Part shown: positions 10,533-20,446 of the stretch, one piece after another
How positions within the stretch are numbered: position 1 is the first letter of the stretch
Layout: each line of letters starts with the position of its first letter
Origin: Saprospiraceae bacterium
Lineage (GTDB): Bacteria; Bacteroidota; Bacteroidia; Chitinophagales; Saprospiraceae
Reading direction: 5' to 3'
Length of the DNA: 64,000 bases
Assembly: GCA_016711125.1 (NCBI GenBank)
Contig: JADJTQ010000001.1
Location: forward strand, 186,001 to 250,000
Notes under the pieces: model-generated
What the model was told of the DNA's origin: nothing
The model's database searches: none
Seen by the model: only the letters and a program-made list of their open reading frames with translations
Made by a program: the position numbers and the translations under genes

Positions 10533-11540
10533 ATGAAAGTGCTGCTAACAAATATTTGGCTAGATGAGTATGCAGGAACTGAAGTTTATATCAGAGATCT
10601 ATCCATTGAATTAAATAAAAGGGGACATCAAGTAGAGGTTTATTCTCCAAGACTCGGTAAAGTGGCGCAAGAAATTAGTGAGGCTGGTATACACATTTGT
10701 GGTCGCACAGAGGAAATCAAGGAAGAGCCCGACATTATACATGGTCATCAATATTTACCGACTATGGATGCGCTCTCCCGGTTTAGGAACTCGCCTTCGA
10801 TTTATTTCGTGCATGATCGTTCATATCCTGGTGATACTCCTCCTCAGATACAAAGAGTAAATCGCTATGTAGCTGTTGATTCGATCTGCAGGCAGAAAAT
10901 ATTAGAGCATGGCATTCCCGAGAGTAAGGTAATGACAATTTTAAATTGGGTCGATACGGTTCGATTTTATAAGAAGGCCGATATTTCATATTCACCAGCG
11001 AGGGCGCTTGTCTTTAGCAACAATGCGAAACCTGATAATTATTTTTCCATCATTGTTGAGGCATGTAAGAAAATGAATCTGCAAATTGATGTTATTGGTA
11101 GGGGGTTTAATAATACGATCTCTAATCCACAGGATATATTGGTTAAATATGATATTGTTTTTGCCAAGGGAAAGGCAGCGATCGAGGCAATGGCAACTGG
11201 TGCAGCAGTGATTGTGTGTGATTTCCGAGGATTGGGCGGACTAGTCTTGCCTGATAACTACGAATATTTTCGGAGTAATAATTTTGGCATGAACACGATG
11301 CAAGATAAAATCGAAGTCGAAGCAATTTGCCGGCAGATCGCAAAGTATAATGCTGAACAAATTGAATTGGTAACGAATAGGATCAGGAGGGAGGCTGATT
11401 TTGTTACCTATGTTGATTATCTGGAGGAAACCTACAAACGGATCATTAGATCTTATAGATGGAAAAAGTATTTTTTCAATCGTAAATATGATGATCGAAT
11501 GATCCGTACTTATAAACAATGCCGGGCTGCATTGGGATAG
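10533..11540 (+). CDS. Glycosyltransferase, family 4-like
   Basis: A 335-aa protein with a GT-B type N-terminal domain. A nucleotide-fold start (K-V-L-L-T-N-I-W) is followed by A-G-T-E-V-Y-I-R-D-L-S and R-G-H-Q-V-E-V-Y, as in GT4 enzymes. A later H-D-R-S stretch and the C-terminal E-A-M-A-T-G-A-A-V-I (about 210) correspond to the sugar-nucleotide binding side, though the usual E-x7-E is not clear. It starts 4 bases after the PIG-L-like gene and is followed 80 bases later by a sulfotransferase-like gene. The three probably build or decorate a cell-surface glycan. Sugar donor and acceptor cannot be told. Confidence 0.75.
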   Translation: MKVLLTNIWLDEYAGTEVYIRDLSIELNKRGHQVEVYSPRLGKVAQEISEAGIHICGRTEEIKEEPDIIHGHQYLPTMDALSRFRNSPSIYFVHDRSYPGDTPPQIQRVNRYVAVDSICRQKILEHGIPESKVMTILNWVDTVRFYKKADISYSPARALVFSNNAKPDNYFSIIVEACKKMNLQIDVIGRGFNNTISNPQDILVKYDIVFAKGKAAIEAMATGAAVIVCDFRGLGGLVLPDNYEYFRSNNFGMNTMQDKIEVEAICRQIAKYNAEQIELVTNRIRREADFVTYVDYLEETYKRIIRSYRWKKYFFNRKYDDRMIRTYKQCRAALG

Positions 11541-11620
11541 AAGGTCTAATTACCTTTCTTCCAAGAAGGGAATTTTTTTCCTTTGATAGTTTACTGAGAC
11601 TATCAGTTTATCAATAAGGT

Positions 11621-12364
11621 GTGAGCATAAAAACGATCAAAATCTTTGGAGAAAGAAATTCAGGTACAAATTATCTTGCTGAGCTGCTAAAAAGTAATCT
11701 TGAGGTGGATCTGCTGACAGGCACTGTACCTAATTTTGAGCCCTTTATTAGGGTTGAATGGGTGAAAGAAATCTTTTATTTATTTTCTGCGCGACATAAT
11801 CTGGGTTGGAAGCATGCTGAGATCAATTTGTCATTGGTACAATTATACCGGTCTTTAGCCCAACTACATTTTGTTACAATCACAAAAAATCCCTATTCTT
11901 TTTTACTCTCTTTATTTGACAACCCGCATCAAATAGTTGGTAAACGACCTGCAAAATTCAGGGACTTTCTTTCGAATGCTTGGATCACGAGAAAAAGAGA
12001 ATATACTCAAAGCCACTTTGAGTCACCAATTCTGCTCTGGAATGCAAAAAATGCATCTTATCTTCGATTACTAAAAGAATTTCCGGATCGGTGCAAATTA
12101 CTCACCTACGAAAATCTGATTGTTGATCCTGAGTCATACATTATCGCGATTGCTGATCAATTTGATTTGCATCGGATTGGACCATTTAGGAATATAGAAA
12201 AATCAACCAAAAACAATGGAAAAGCTTTTTCAGATTATCGGACGTATTATCTCAGCCAACATTGGCAATCCAGATTACGTCGTGAAGATCTGGAGATTAT
12301 AAATGAAAAATTGGACCATAATCTCATGCATTACTTTGGTTATTCGATATTGGAGAATCTCTAG
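11621..12364 (+). CDS. Sulfotransferase-like P-loop protein
   Basis: The protein begins at a GTG. Near residue 10 it has G-E-R-N-S-G-T-N-Y-L, which fits the 5-prime phosphosulfate-binding loop of PAPS-dependent sulfotransferases. Further on, V-T-I-T-K-N-P-Y-S (about 87-95) fits the 3-prime phosphate-binding region, and there is a late Y-E-N-L. It has no signal peptide and is 247 aa long, usual for short bacterial members. Together with the upstream GT4 and PIG-L-like genes it suggests sulfation of a surface glycan. Kinase or nucleotide hydrolase folds with a similar loop are a less likely alternative. Confidence 0.65.
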   Translation: MSIKTIKIFGERNSGTNYLAELLKSNLEVDLLTGTVPNFEPFIRVEWVKEIFYLFSARHNLGWKHAEINLSLVQLYRSLAQLHFVTITKNPYSFLLSLFDNPHQIVGKRPAKFRDFLSNAWITRKREYTQSHFESPILLWNAKNASYLRLLKEFPDRCKLLTYENLIVDPESYIIAIADQFDLHRIGPFRNIEKSTKNNGKAFSDYRTYYLSQHWQSRLRREDLEIINEKLDHNLMHYFGYSILENL

Positions 12365-12575
12365 TGTGATCTAAATGAGGTCCAGAAGGCATTGAGTGGT
12401 CTTATTTGACAAATTGCTATGACCAGAAATGGGTTGTGGTTTTATTCGGGCTCAGGTAAAAGGGAGCGAACTATTCCGGCGACCTGAATGGGTAATTAAA
12501 TACACCACCAGTTCCGATTCAGGCAGGGATCTTTGGTTGAGTGAAATCATTGTCTTCCATGGGTTGTGTTCGTTG

Positions 12576-15500
12576 TTATGGCATTTTAATCATAAAATCA
12601 TAATGGCCTGATTCTATTTCAAAAACCAATTTGTCGTTTTTTCTTCCTTTATAGGCGATACCCGGGGTATTTTTGATGGTTTGGTTACCTTCTTTAATTT
12701 CATCCAGATTTTTGGCCGGTAGAAATAGCGTCGCAGTAGTATTTGCGGGCACTGTAAATATATATCGGGTACTTTGTTCTTCCTGATGCCATTCACTTAC
12801 GATAGTACCATACATGGAGTCATAATGTCCTTTGGCGAATCTCATTTGTCCGCTTGGATCTGGCTCTGGTTTTAAGATGAAATGTTTAAATCCCGGATGA
12901 CGAGGATCTCGCTGAATTCCCAGTGAATAATTGTACATCCATGAGGCCACTGCACCAAAGGCATAGTGATTAAATGAATTCATGCTATTGTTTCCGCCAA
13001 ATCCCTGATCAATGGTATAAGAGTTAAGCCGTTCCCAGATTGTGGTAGCTCCATTGATCACCGGGTACAACCAGGAGGGATAGGATTCTTGCTGTAAAAG
13101 ACGGTAGGCTAAGTCGATCTTACCGTTTTCAGAAAGAGCCTCACCGAGCGAAGCGGTACCTATAAAGCCAGTCATGAGAGAATATGCCGGACGCAATATC
13201 CCATCGTCATCCTGATTTCGTCTCGTTATGGTGTTAGAAAGATGCTCGATAGCCGCTTCTTTATGCATTTGATTAAAAACATTAAAAGCCAGAGGTATAG
13301 CATACGATGCCTGGGTATCCACTAATTTACCTTTGTCCGATGGATGAGAGGGTGGACCGAAACTCGCTATTTTTACTCCGGATTTTATTGTCTTGTGGTG
13401 ATTAGGATCGACATAGGTTTTATTAAAAAAATCTTTTCGCTCCTGGTATCTTTTTTCGAAAAATGATCGATCTTCTTTTTTATCCAACACTTTTGCGATT
13501 TTACCCATAATATCCAGGTTGTAAATATGATAAGCTGTCCACAATAATGAATTATCGTTTTTATCGTTCTCCGGACTTAACCAATCGCCCAGGGGGCCTT
13601 CTACCAGGATACCATTTGAATCCATCCTTGTATCCAGAAATAGGATGTACCTCTTCATCGCATCATAGTGCTCCTTTAGCATACCCATGTCGCCGTATTG
13701 CTGGTATATCTCCCAGGCTATGACAATGCCTGCACTTCCCCAAAGGGTTCCTCCGAAACCGCCTCCGACTGGAGCAACATCGGTAAATTTGCCATCTTCC
13801 ATCTGCATATCTCTCATAGCCATCAGGTGCCTTTTTAAGAACAGATTGACATCAGCCAGCCAGGTAGCCGCCCGCGAAAAAACATTGATATCTCCATTCC
13901 AACCCATGCGTTCATTTCGGGCAGGGGTATCAGTGGGAATGGATAGAAAGTTACCTCGCAAAGACCACGTGATATTTTGCCAAAGTCGATTGACCAGGGG
14001 ATTGGAAGTTTCGTAGTGAGACGCTAGATTATGAATGGAACTGAGGACATGTCCCCTGACACTTTCAAGAGGAAGCGCTTGTTTAATGCCGGTAATTTCC
14101 AGAAAGCGATATCCGTGAAAGGTAAAACGAGGTTGAATAACTTCCTGACCTCCTTTTCTGATGTATAAGTCTTGGGCTAAAGCTGCACGAATATTTTCCA
14201 GCATGATCATACCGGTATTACTTTCATATTCGGGTAGATCGGGATATTTAACTTCTGCATATCGTATGGTTATGGTATCTCCTTTTTGTCCGGTGTCCAA
14301 CGTAATGCTTGGAAAGCCCACCATGTTTTGACCCATATCATAAACAAAAACACCAGGCCTGACTTCTTCCACATTTTGTGCCGTCAAGCTTTCCACAACC
14401 TGTACATTTTGGCCAATCTGACCGGTGAGTTCAAAATCATCGAAGTCTAAATTGATTTTCCGGCCAGTAAAATCCGATAGATTACCAGTAGGAGTGGTAC
14501 CCTCCAGATATATTTGACGAGCCTCTTTCCAATGCGAATCATTGTATCCTGCCGTTGTCCAACCATCAATGGCGGCATCTTTAGTAGCATCGTATACCTC
14601 ACCTTGAAAGAAACTTCCGTATCTGATCGGACCTTCTGAAAATGATTTCCATGTTTTGTCATTAGAAATAATGATGTCTTCTGTGCCATCTTCGTAGTTG
14701 AGTACCAGCTTGCACAACAATGATTGCCGGTCGCCAAAATAATTCCAGTTTTCCCCTCGAAAAGTGATCCCGCCGCTCCACCAGCCTTCGCTCAGCCAGG
14801 ATCCCAAGGCGTTAACTTTTCCCCCTTTGATTTGGTTGGTCACGTCGTAGGTTTGGTATAAATGATGTTTGTTGTATTGCGTTAGCCCCGGATTGAAATA
14901 GTCATCACCAATGCGTTGACCATTAAGATACATCTCATAAATACCCCGGGCGGTGACGTACAATCGCGCTTTTTTTAGTACTTTTTTTTCTGCGAAAAAT
15001 TCTGTTCGTAAAAGGGGGGCAGCACCATGACTGGGATCAAATAATATGAATTGAGGTTGATCAGATTTTTCAAACTCCCTTTTATCCAAGGCAAACAGCG
15101 TATTAGACGGAGGCCGGTAATTCCGGATATTTAAATTTGTAAAGCTGGCTTTTTGCCCGGGTCTCAGAGAGAACCCAATATCCGCCAGCAGAGGATAACA
15201 AATGAAGTCATGACCCCAACCGTAAGGATTCAGATTTAATCCGGATCGACCAAAAGGTGAGCCGCCAGGATTTTCACTCACAATGATTTTATGCTTGTAT
15301 TCCTTTCCATTCAGGTAAATTTCCAGCACCCCTAAATTGAGCTCCAGATAAAATTGGTGTGGCTCATATTTGTTTTTTTGATTTAGAAGATTCTTTGGAA
15401 TGGGATAGGTTTTAAAAGGAGTTTTAGCATTATCTTCAGGAGTATATCCTACCCGATATACGTGGAGTTGGGCAAGGCCATCACGATCACGATTCATTGG

Positions 15501-16157
15501 CGAAATATCTAATTCCAAAGCAATATGACTTTCATCTTTCCCATTGCTCATTGCTTTTAAATTCTTGTCTTTGTCCATATTGCGACGATCATTAGCGCCA
15601 AATACAAAAGCTGCTTTTGTGCTATTAGACAATGAATCCAACTGCATTTGATAATCAATTTTGAATACGGGAAGATAATGCGAATAAAGCACGAGGTCTT
15701 CCTCTCCGGCACCAATCCAGGTTGCATTACTCCAAGAGGAAAGATTATTATCACTGGGCTTTAATCCGGTTTCAAACCAAGAGGTATTCGTGAGCCGTTT
15801 AGCAGTTTGATTCCAAACAGTTAGTTGCCAGTCATATCGGGTCGTGGGCTGAAGATTTTTTCCTTCATATTTGATTCCTAACGAAATGTCAGTAATGACT
15901 TTACCAGAATCCCAAACCTTCACCTTAGATTCGTCAGTTACCACAATTTGATAAGCCGTTTGATATTTGCCACGTGAGTCGTCCGAAACATCCATTTGCC
16001 AGCTAAAACAGAGATTTTCTGCATCAAGACCTAAGGGCTTTTCCTGGTAGTTTACCCTCAGGTGAGTCAGGATTTCGTTTGCTGAAGCCGGGAGGAAAAA
16101 AAGACTAAGTGAGGCTATGAATGCACTAATAAATATCTTGTTGATGGGTGATTTCAT
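12576..16157 (-). CDS. Alpha-L-rhamnosidase, GH78
   Basis: Large exported enzyme (1193 aa) releasing terminal alpha-L-rhamnose. It has a signal peptide (about residues 1-27, ending S-A-N), several beta-sandwich modules (about 28-640), then an (alpha/alpha)6 barrel. The family motif D-T-P-A-R-N-E-R-M-G-W-N-G-D supplies the presumed general acid Glu, and the later T-T-I-W-E-R-L-N-S-Y is the second conserved carboxylate region. The C-terminal beta domain ends K-M-P. There are extra N-terminal modules compared with the roughly 900-aa core. The gene is intact across its whole length and stands alone, with no SusC/D next to it. It probably acts on plant or algal rhamnosides, or on bacterial polysaccharides. 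Confidence 0.93.
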   Translation of the reverse strand: MKSPINKIFISAFIASLSLFFLPASANEILTHLRVNYQEKPLGLDAENLCFSWQMDVSDDSRGKYQTAYQIVVTDESKVKVWDSGKVITDISLGIKYEGKNLQPTTRYDWQLTVWNQTAKRLTNTSWFETGLKPSDNNLSSWSNATWIGAGEEDLVLYSHYLPVFKIDYQMQLDSLSNSTKAAFVFGANDRRNMDKDKNLKAMSNGKDESHIALELDISPMNRDRDGLAQLHVYRVGYTPEDNAKTPFKTYPIPKNLLNQKNKYEPHQFYLELNLGVLEIYLNGKEYKHKIIVSENPGGSPFGRSGLNLNPYGWGHDFICYPLLADIGFSLRPGQKASFTNLNIRNYRPPSNTLFALDKREFEKSDQPQFILFDPSHGAAPLLRTEFFAEKKVLKKARLYVTARGIYEMYLNGQRIGDDYFNPGLTQYNKHHLYQTYDVTNQIKGGKVNALGSWLSEGWWSGGITFRGENWNYFGDRQSLLCKLVLNYEDGTEDIIISNDKTWKSFSEGPIRYGSFFQGEVYDATKDAAIDGWTTAGYNDSHWKEARQIYLEGTTPTGNLSDFTGRKINLDFDDFELTGQIGQNVQVVESLTAQNVEEVRPGVFVYDMGQNMVGFPSITLDTGQKGDTITIRYAEVKYPDLPEYESNTGMIMLENIRAALAQDLYIRKGGQEVIQPRFTFHGYRFLEITGIKQALPLESVRGHVLSSIHNLASHYETSNPLVNRLWQNITWSLRGNFLSIPTDTPARNERMGWNGDINVFSRAATWLADVNLFLKRHLMAMRDMQMEDGKFTDVAPVGGGFGGTLWGSAGIVIAWEIYQQYGDMGMLKEHYDAMKRYILFLDTRMDSNGILVEGPLGDWLSPENDKNDNSLLWTAYHIYNLDIMGKIAKVLDKKEDRSFFEKRYQERKDFFNKTYVDPNHHKTIKSGVKIASFGPPSHPSDKGKLVDTQASYAIPLAFNVFNQMHKEAAIEHLSNTITRRNQDDDGILRPAYSLMTGFIGTASLGEALSENGKIDLAYRLLQQESYPSWLYPVINGATTIWERLNSYTIDQGFGGNNSMNSFNHYAFGAVASWMYNYSLGIQRDPRHPGFKHFILKPEPDPSGQMRFAKGHYDSMYGTIVSEWHQEEQSTRYIFTVPANTTATLFLPAKNLDEIKEGNQTIKNTPGIAYKGRKNDKLVFEIESGHYDFMIKMP

Positions 16158-16634
16158 ATTGCCTAATTTTGAAATTTCAATAATTCATGATCTTAACGAT
16201 AAGCGACAATAGTAAATCGATCCAGTAGCCATCCATATTCTTTTATCGAAAGCTTGTTGGCTTTTTAATCTCGTTTTCTTGAAATCCGCTTGTTGACGGT
16301 CCACATCATCTAAGGTATGAAACTGTTCGAAGAAGATGTCGTGAGACATAGAAGATTTAATGTCGGGTTTAACTCTGGCTTGCACCAGACAGGGTCATCT
16401 AATGACGATTAATGTCACAATCAGACAAGCTTCGATAGTTCTTACCCTTTGGAAATAACAGGTATTTTTAATGTGTATTCTGAGTTTAATGAATTCGTAG
16501 TTATCGAATGATTTTGTGAAGAACTTGAAGTGGAAGTCGCAGGTCTTTATAAATTCAATCAAGATGCAATGTCGTCACACAGAGCAAACGAAATAGAATT
16601 CAAAAAATTAATTGGGGATATTTTCCATTTTATT
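16158..16634. other. Spacer, no gene seen
   Basis: The region lies between the start of the rhamnosidase gene and the end of the C1q-domain gene, both on the minus strand. Only short open frames without family features are visible. It presumably contains the rhamnosidase promoter; I could not assign one confidently. Confidence 0.4.
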
Positions 16635-17594
16635 CTACTGTGCAAATACCAGAAATCCGGAAAAGTAGCAAAATTTCCCGCTTTGAGAAAAAGTTGCCAT
16701 ACTGCTTGCAGCATTATTGTATATCCGGACCCTTACCTCATCGCCCTGGTTTAGTTCAAGGGTGGTACTTACTCCTGTTCCAAAATAATCGATTCCTCCT
16801 GAGGCTGCCCATTCTCCAACCTCATCCGTATTGTTCACCCGGATAAATATGCCATTTCGCGATTCAGCAGTGTTCGCATTATCCCATAAAACCGCTGCTT
16901 GGAAAAAGGAAATTCCATCAATCGGGGCCTTAAAAGCGAACGTGGAATTGTCGTACACGCCGGTTGGATATTCGAAGTTTTCTGTAGTAGATGTATTATT
17001 ACATCTCAAGGTGTCGTAACCTGTGGAATCCACGGTCTGATCAGAGGACGCGGACGCGTGAAAGGCAATACGATGATATGGTATCGTATTCCAGTAAGCT
17101 CCATTCCATTGCATGATGTCTTGAGAGTCTGCTTGCATGGAGCCTCTCAATGAATCGGCATAGACGGCCGACAACGCACTGCCATCCCCTGCAAAGGCGG
17201 TGGCGGTTGCAGTTCCGACCACTTCAAGTTTTGAGACCGGGTTATCTGTACCTATTCCAATAGAGTCTGTGTTGTTATAAACATGCCCATCCTTTTCCTG
17301 CCAAAGAATTTTACCAGTGGCAATGCCTGCCCAACTGCCTCCGAAGTAATAGTAAAACAAATCAGCGTCAGTGTCAAAAACCAGCAGACCGGTTACCGGA
17401 TTTGCTATGGCCATTCTTTGTGCCGTTGTCATTCTTGGCAGAAGGAACCCCTTATTCGCGGAACTAACATCTAATATGGCTGATGACTCGGGGCTTGATC
17501 CATCTTGATTAATGCTGGTTGATTGAGAAATAATGGATTGGGAAAGTAAAAATGCTGGAGGGATGAGGAATAGAACGATCAGTAAGTGTTTCAT
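16635..17594 (-). CDS. Exported protein with C-terminal C1q/TNF-like domain
   Basis: A 319-aa protein with a signal peptide (about 1-19). The N-terminal repeat region is typical of Bacteroidota surface proteins (S-S-A-I-L-D-V-S-S-x-N-K-G-F-L-L-P-R-M-T near residue 37), followed by G-L-L-V-F-D-T-D and S-I-G-I-G-T. The last 130 residues form a likely C1q-like jelly roll: I-A-F-H-A-S start, N-S-T-F-A-F-K-A-P-I-D-G and S-F-F-Q-A-A-V-L-W in the middle, and a final S-G-F-L-V. Such proteins are usually surface-exposed and may mediate adhesion or binding. No T9SS sorting domain is present. Partner unknown. Confidence 0.75.
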   Translation of the reverse strand: MKHLLIVLFLIPPAFLLSQSIISQSTSINQDGSSPESSAILDVSSANKGFLLPRMTTAQRMAIANPVTGLLVFDTDADLFYYYFGGSWAGIATGKILWQEKDGHVYNNTDSIGIGTDNPVSKLEVVGTATATAFAGDGSALSAVYADSLRGSMQADSQDIMQWNGAYWNTIPYHRIAFHASASSDQTVDSTGYDTLRCNNTSTTENFEYPTGVYDNSTFAFKAPIDGISFFQAAVLWDNANTAESRNGIFIRVNNTDEVGEWAASGGIDYFGTGVSTTLELNQGDEVRVRIYNNAASSMATFSQSGKFCYFSGFLVFAQ

Positions 17595-17612
17595 TGGAAT
17601 TTTCAGACGGGA

Positions 17613-18023
17613 ATGGATGTTAGTAATTTGAGGGGCAAACTACGGAGTTTTATTGGTTTCTTGCGATTTATTGTGGATCGTTTCATTCCTCCTCAAGAAC
17701 CGCAGGATGCAAAAGTCATAGGTAGCCGGCCGAACCCGGGTGAGCTGAATGAAACCATTGAGCAAGAGATTGAAAAGACAAGTGGAATGCAAAGATCGTC
17801 TAGTTCAAAAATCCTTATGATGGATAAATGTAAGAACAAATATCGGATCAAATCTGCCCTTCTCCATGGTGGGATTACGGGTGGGACGCTGGGTATTTTG
17901 TGGCCAGGTTTCTATAAACCAATTTTGGGCCGCAAATCCAAAAATTTGGCGTCCATCATCCGTGGATTCAAAATTGGTGTCACCAAAAATGCTCGGCAAA
18001 TTAATCCTGATTTTGCATGGTAA
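17613..18023 (+). CDS. Doubtful small ORF in a 0.8-kb spacer
   Basis: The spacer 17595-18370 has no recognisable gene. This plus-strand frame, from an ATG at 17613, gives 136 residues with a basic N-terminal helix, a proline- and glutamate-rich middle and a glycine-rich segment (G-G-I-T-G-G-T-L-G). On the opposite strand another open frame (17805-17999) reads equally well. I cannot choose between them, and both may be chance or the decayed remains of a gene. No family is recognised. Confidence 0.2.
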   Translation: MDVSNLRGKLRSFIGFLRFIVDRFIPPQEPQDAKVIGSRPNPGELNETIEQEIEKTSGMQRSSSSKILMMDKCKNKYRIKSALLHGGITGGTLGILWPGFYKPILGRKSKNLASIIRGFKIGVTKNARQINPDFAW

Positions 18024-18370
18024 CCTGATATCACGACCACATCATCAGGGATAATACATTCTACCAAAACATTGCAAAATATATGATCACCAATCCACGA
18101 AATTGGGGTGAAGACAAATTGAACAAATGACCAGACAACCCGAATTGTATTAGAAAAAAACCTTTTGTCAATTGCTGAGAGGTAATCCCTTGTATGGAAA
18201 AGTTAGATAAAAGTGCAAAAATATAAATGCTAATCTTGATTGGAGATTGAAGTGCCAATGTCACTTGATTTGGAGAGAAGGATATCACTAGTGATATTTT
18301 TGATGAAAGAATCAACGGGCAATGAGAGTTCAGATCTCTTCATTATGCTTAATGACATTACTTCCCTAAA

Positions 18371-18880
18371 TTATCCAATGAACATGCATAAGAGTATCAA
18401 AGTCTCAGGTTGCATGGTCGTCCGTATGACTTTTAAAGCTCTGGATAGGTGATTCTTTGCTGTGTTTGGGGCGATACCAAGTTTCGCTGAGATTTCCTCT
18501 AAGGAAAGACCATCGTACTTCATACTATAGATTTCCTGCTGCCGTGGAGGCAATTCATTCACCACCTCTTCCAGTCGGGTATGCAGCTCTTTGTGGATAA
18601 TCTCACTCGTTACGTTTTCTTCACTTTGTGGCATCAAGGCCCAAACCTCATCCTGGTAGGTCTTTTCTTTGGCCAGTCGCTTGAAGTGGTCCATGACATG
18701 GTTTTTAGACATGGCAAGGATGTATGAATCCACCGATTTGTATTCAAAAACCACATCGCGTTTTAGCCACACTTTAACCATTACATCTTGCGTCAAATCG
18801 TCGGCCAGTTGCCGGTCCTTGACAAATTTCAGGATAAAGTGGTACACCCTTTTCCGGTATCCAACTAATTTCTCTTCCAT
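18371..18880 (-). CDS. ECF-type RNA polymerase sigma factor
   Basis: Sigma-70 family factor of the extracytoplasmic-function group, with region 2 (D-D-L-T-Q-D-V-M-V-K-V-W) and region 4 (L-P-P-R-Q-Q-E-I-Y, then a helix-turn-helix G-L-S-L-E-E-I-S-A-K-L-G-I-A). I place the start at the ATG giving M-E-E-K-L (169 aa). The longer open frame upstream has no sigma homology. It is the mirror neighbour of a FecR gene 256 bases away, read in the opposite direction. It probably directs transcription of the SusC/SusD sialic-acid-type locus under control of that FecR, by analogy with FecI/FecR systems. Confidence 0.9.
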   Translation of the reverse strand: MEEKLVGYRKRVYHFILKFVKDRQLADDLTQDVMVKVWLKRDVVFEYKSVDSYILAMSKNHVMDHFKRLAKEKTYQDEVWALMPQSEENVTSEIIHKELHTRLEEVVNELPPRQQEIYSMKYDGLSLEEISAKLGIAPNTAKNHLSRALKVIRTTMQPETLILLCMFIG

Positions 18881-19136
18881 CTTCAAACAATTGCAAGCAT
18901 TAACAATGGGAGATTTGAAGGAATTGCTAAAGATTGCCTGAATTTGTATCTTGACGCCCAAGATAGAAATAAAATTCAAAAAAGAAATATCCTTTTGCGC
19001 TGGTCCGAATTCTATTTTCTGAAGTCTTACATTCTAGATTTGAAGAAATAGGCTATTTAGAATGTGAGGACACTATAGGTGTGTGCCCTGACCATAGATT
19101 GGTGTGTCTTTTTCTAAATTAAAAAGAATATAAGGA

Positions 19137-20090
19137 GTGAATAGAAGTAGACTAGTATTGTTGACCGATAAGTACTCCAGGGGTACGCTGAATAAGTCCG
19201 AGTATGAAGAGTTTATTGCTCTATTGGGAAAAAGTGGTAATCTGCCGGAACTTGACAAGGTGCTTGATTCGCATTGGGATGCCTCATCTGACAAGCATTT
19301 AGTTAAGACAGATAGGAAGCATAAAAAGCCCGGAATTAAGGCGAAGAGATCGATTGTATTCAGATGGAGTATTGCCTCTTCAATTCTATTGGTGGCAGCT
19401 ACGTGTGTCTGGTATTTTTCTCAACCGACCGTATTACCCTCATTTACGGAATATAGTACCGATTACTCGGGGATTAAGGAGGTTTCTTTGCCCGATGGTA
19501 GTGTCGTGACTTTAAATGCAAATTCGAATTTGATCTGGTCCAATGATTGGGAGCAAAATGGACAGCGAGTAGTCCAGTTGCACGGTGAAGCTTTTTTTGA
19601 TATTCTTCACTTGAATGATGATATCGCTTTCATTGTATCGACAGATGATGTTTTGGTTAAGGTTCTGGGGACCTCCTTTAATGTGGATAGTCGGGGAATA
19701 GTGACAGAGGTATTTCTTGAAGAAGGTAAGGTGGAATTGCAACTAAAGAACGAACAGGTTGAGACGATTACCATGGCTCCGGGGGAGAGAGTCAAGTACA
19801 ATGGACAGAGTAAGGAAGTGGAGAAACTCGCCAATGAATCAATGATTAGTTCAGCGGCCTGGAAGAAGGGAGTACTTAATTTTAAGAACATGCTTTTCAG
19901 CGAGGTTCTGATCGAATTAAATAATATCTACGGGAAGAATTTTGAATGCAGCGATACATCGCTTTTGTCAAAGCCAATGTTTGTCGGCGTCCCATACGCC
20001 GATTGGGAGGCTGTTCAGCAGGCGTTGGAGTTGTCCCTGAATATTAAATTTACGGAGTCAGAAGGGAAATATTTGGTCGAGACAGAATAA
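19137..20090 (+). CDS. FecR-family anti-sigma factor
   Basis: Inner-membrane regulator of 317 aa. There is a cytoplasmic N-terminal part (1-72, with R-G-T-L-N-K-S-E-Y-E-E-F) and one transmembrane helix (about 73-94). The periplasmic FecR domain follows, with S-L-P-D-G-S-V-V-T-L-N-A-N-S and G-E-A-F-F-D-I. The C-terminal domain of unknown function (about 245-317, starting L-N-F-K-N-M) ends the protein. The start codon is a GTG. It is followed by the SusC gene, whose N-terminal STN domain is the usual contact point for FecR in the periplasm. This suggests a signal chain SusC to FecR to the divergently encoded sigma factor. Confidence 0.92.
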   Translation: MNRSRLVLLTDKYSRGTLNKSEYEEFIALLGKSGNLPELDKVLDSHWDASSDKHLVKTDRKHKKPGIKAKRSIVFRWSIASSILLVAATCVWYFSQPTVLPSFTEYSTDYSGIKEVSLPDGSVVTLNANSNLIWSNDWEQNGQRVVQLHGEAFFDILHLNDDIAFIVSTDDVLVKVLGTSFNVDSRGIVTEVFLEEGKVELQLKNEQVETITMAPGERVKYNGQSKEVEKLANESMISSAAWKKGVLNFKNMLFSEVLIELNNIYGKNFECSDTSLLSKPMFVGVPYADWEAVQQALELSLNIKFTESEGKYLVETE

Positions 20091-20446
20091 TTGGATTACC
20101 AGCTTTTTGTCTTATTTGAGCCTATTAATTTTTTTTTGAAATAGGAGGGAAAATGAGGCGTCCATCATCGGCGTACTCTTTCCTTTTATGGAGATCCTAC
20201 TTCACCTAAATCTCAGATCGAATTGTAAGTAGTTACTGAATTATTGCGCCTGAGTCAATGGTATCATTTTTTTAAAATATTTCCTGTTTTGACTGGTCCG
20301 ATTCCAACCGATTTAAGTTTAATTAGGAGGAGACCATGTAAAGTGATTAATTATATACACCCAAGATCGAACGAAATTCTAACATTTCCTGGAATATGAG
20401 AATTTGTTAAAGTGAAATTACGAGAAACTAAAAAATACTGACTTCA
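20091..20446 (+). promoter_or_regulatory. Spacer with candidate promoter for the susC gene
   Basis: No gene is seen. TTTG at 20288-20291 and TAAGTTTA at 20314-20321 are separated by 22 bases. They approximate the Bacteroidota -33/-7 pattern (TTTG and TAnnTTTG), with one mismatch in the second box. A purine-rich AGGAGG lies at 20325-20330 but is too far from the ATG at 20447 to act as its ribosome site. Confidence 0.25.
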
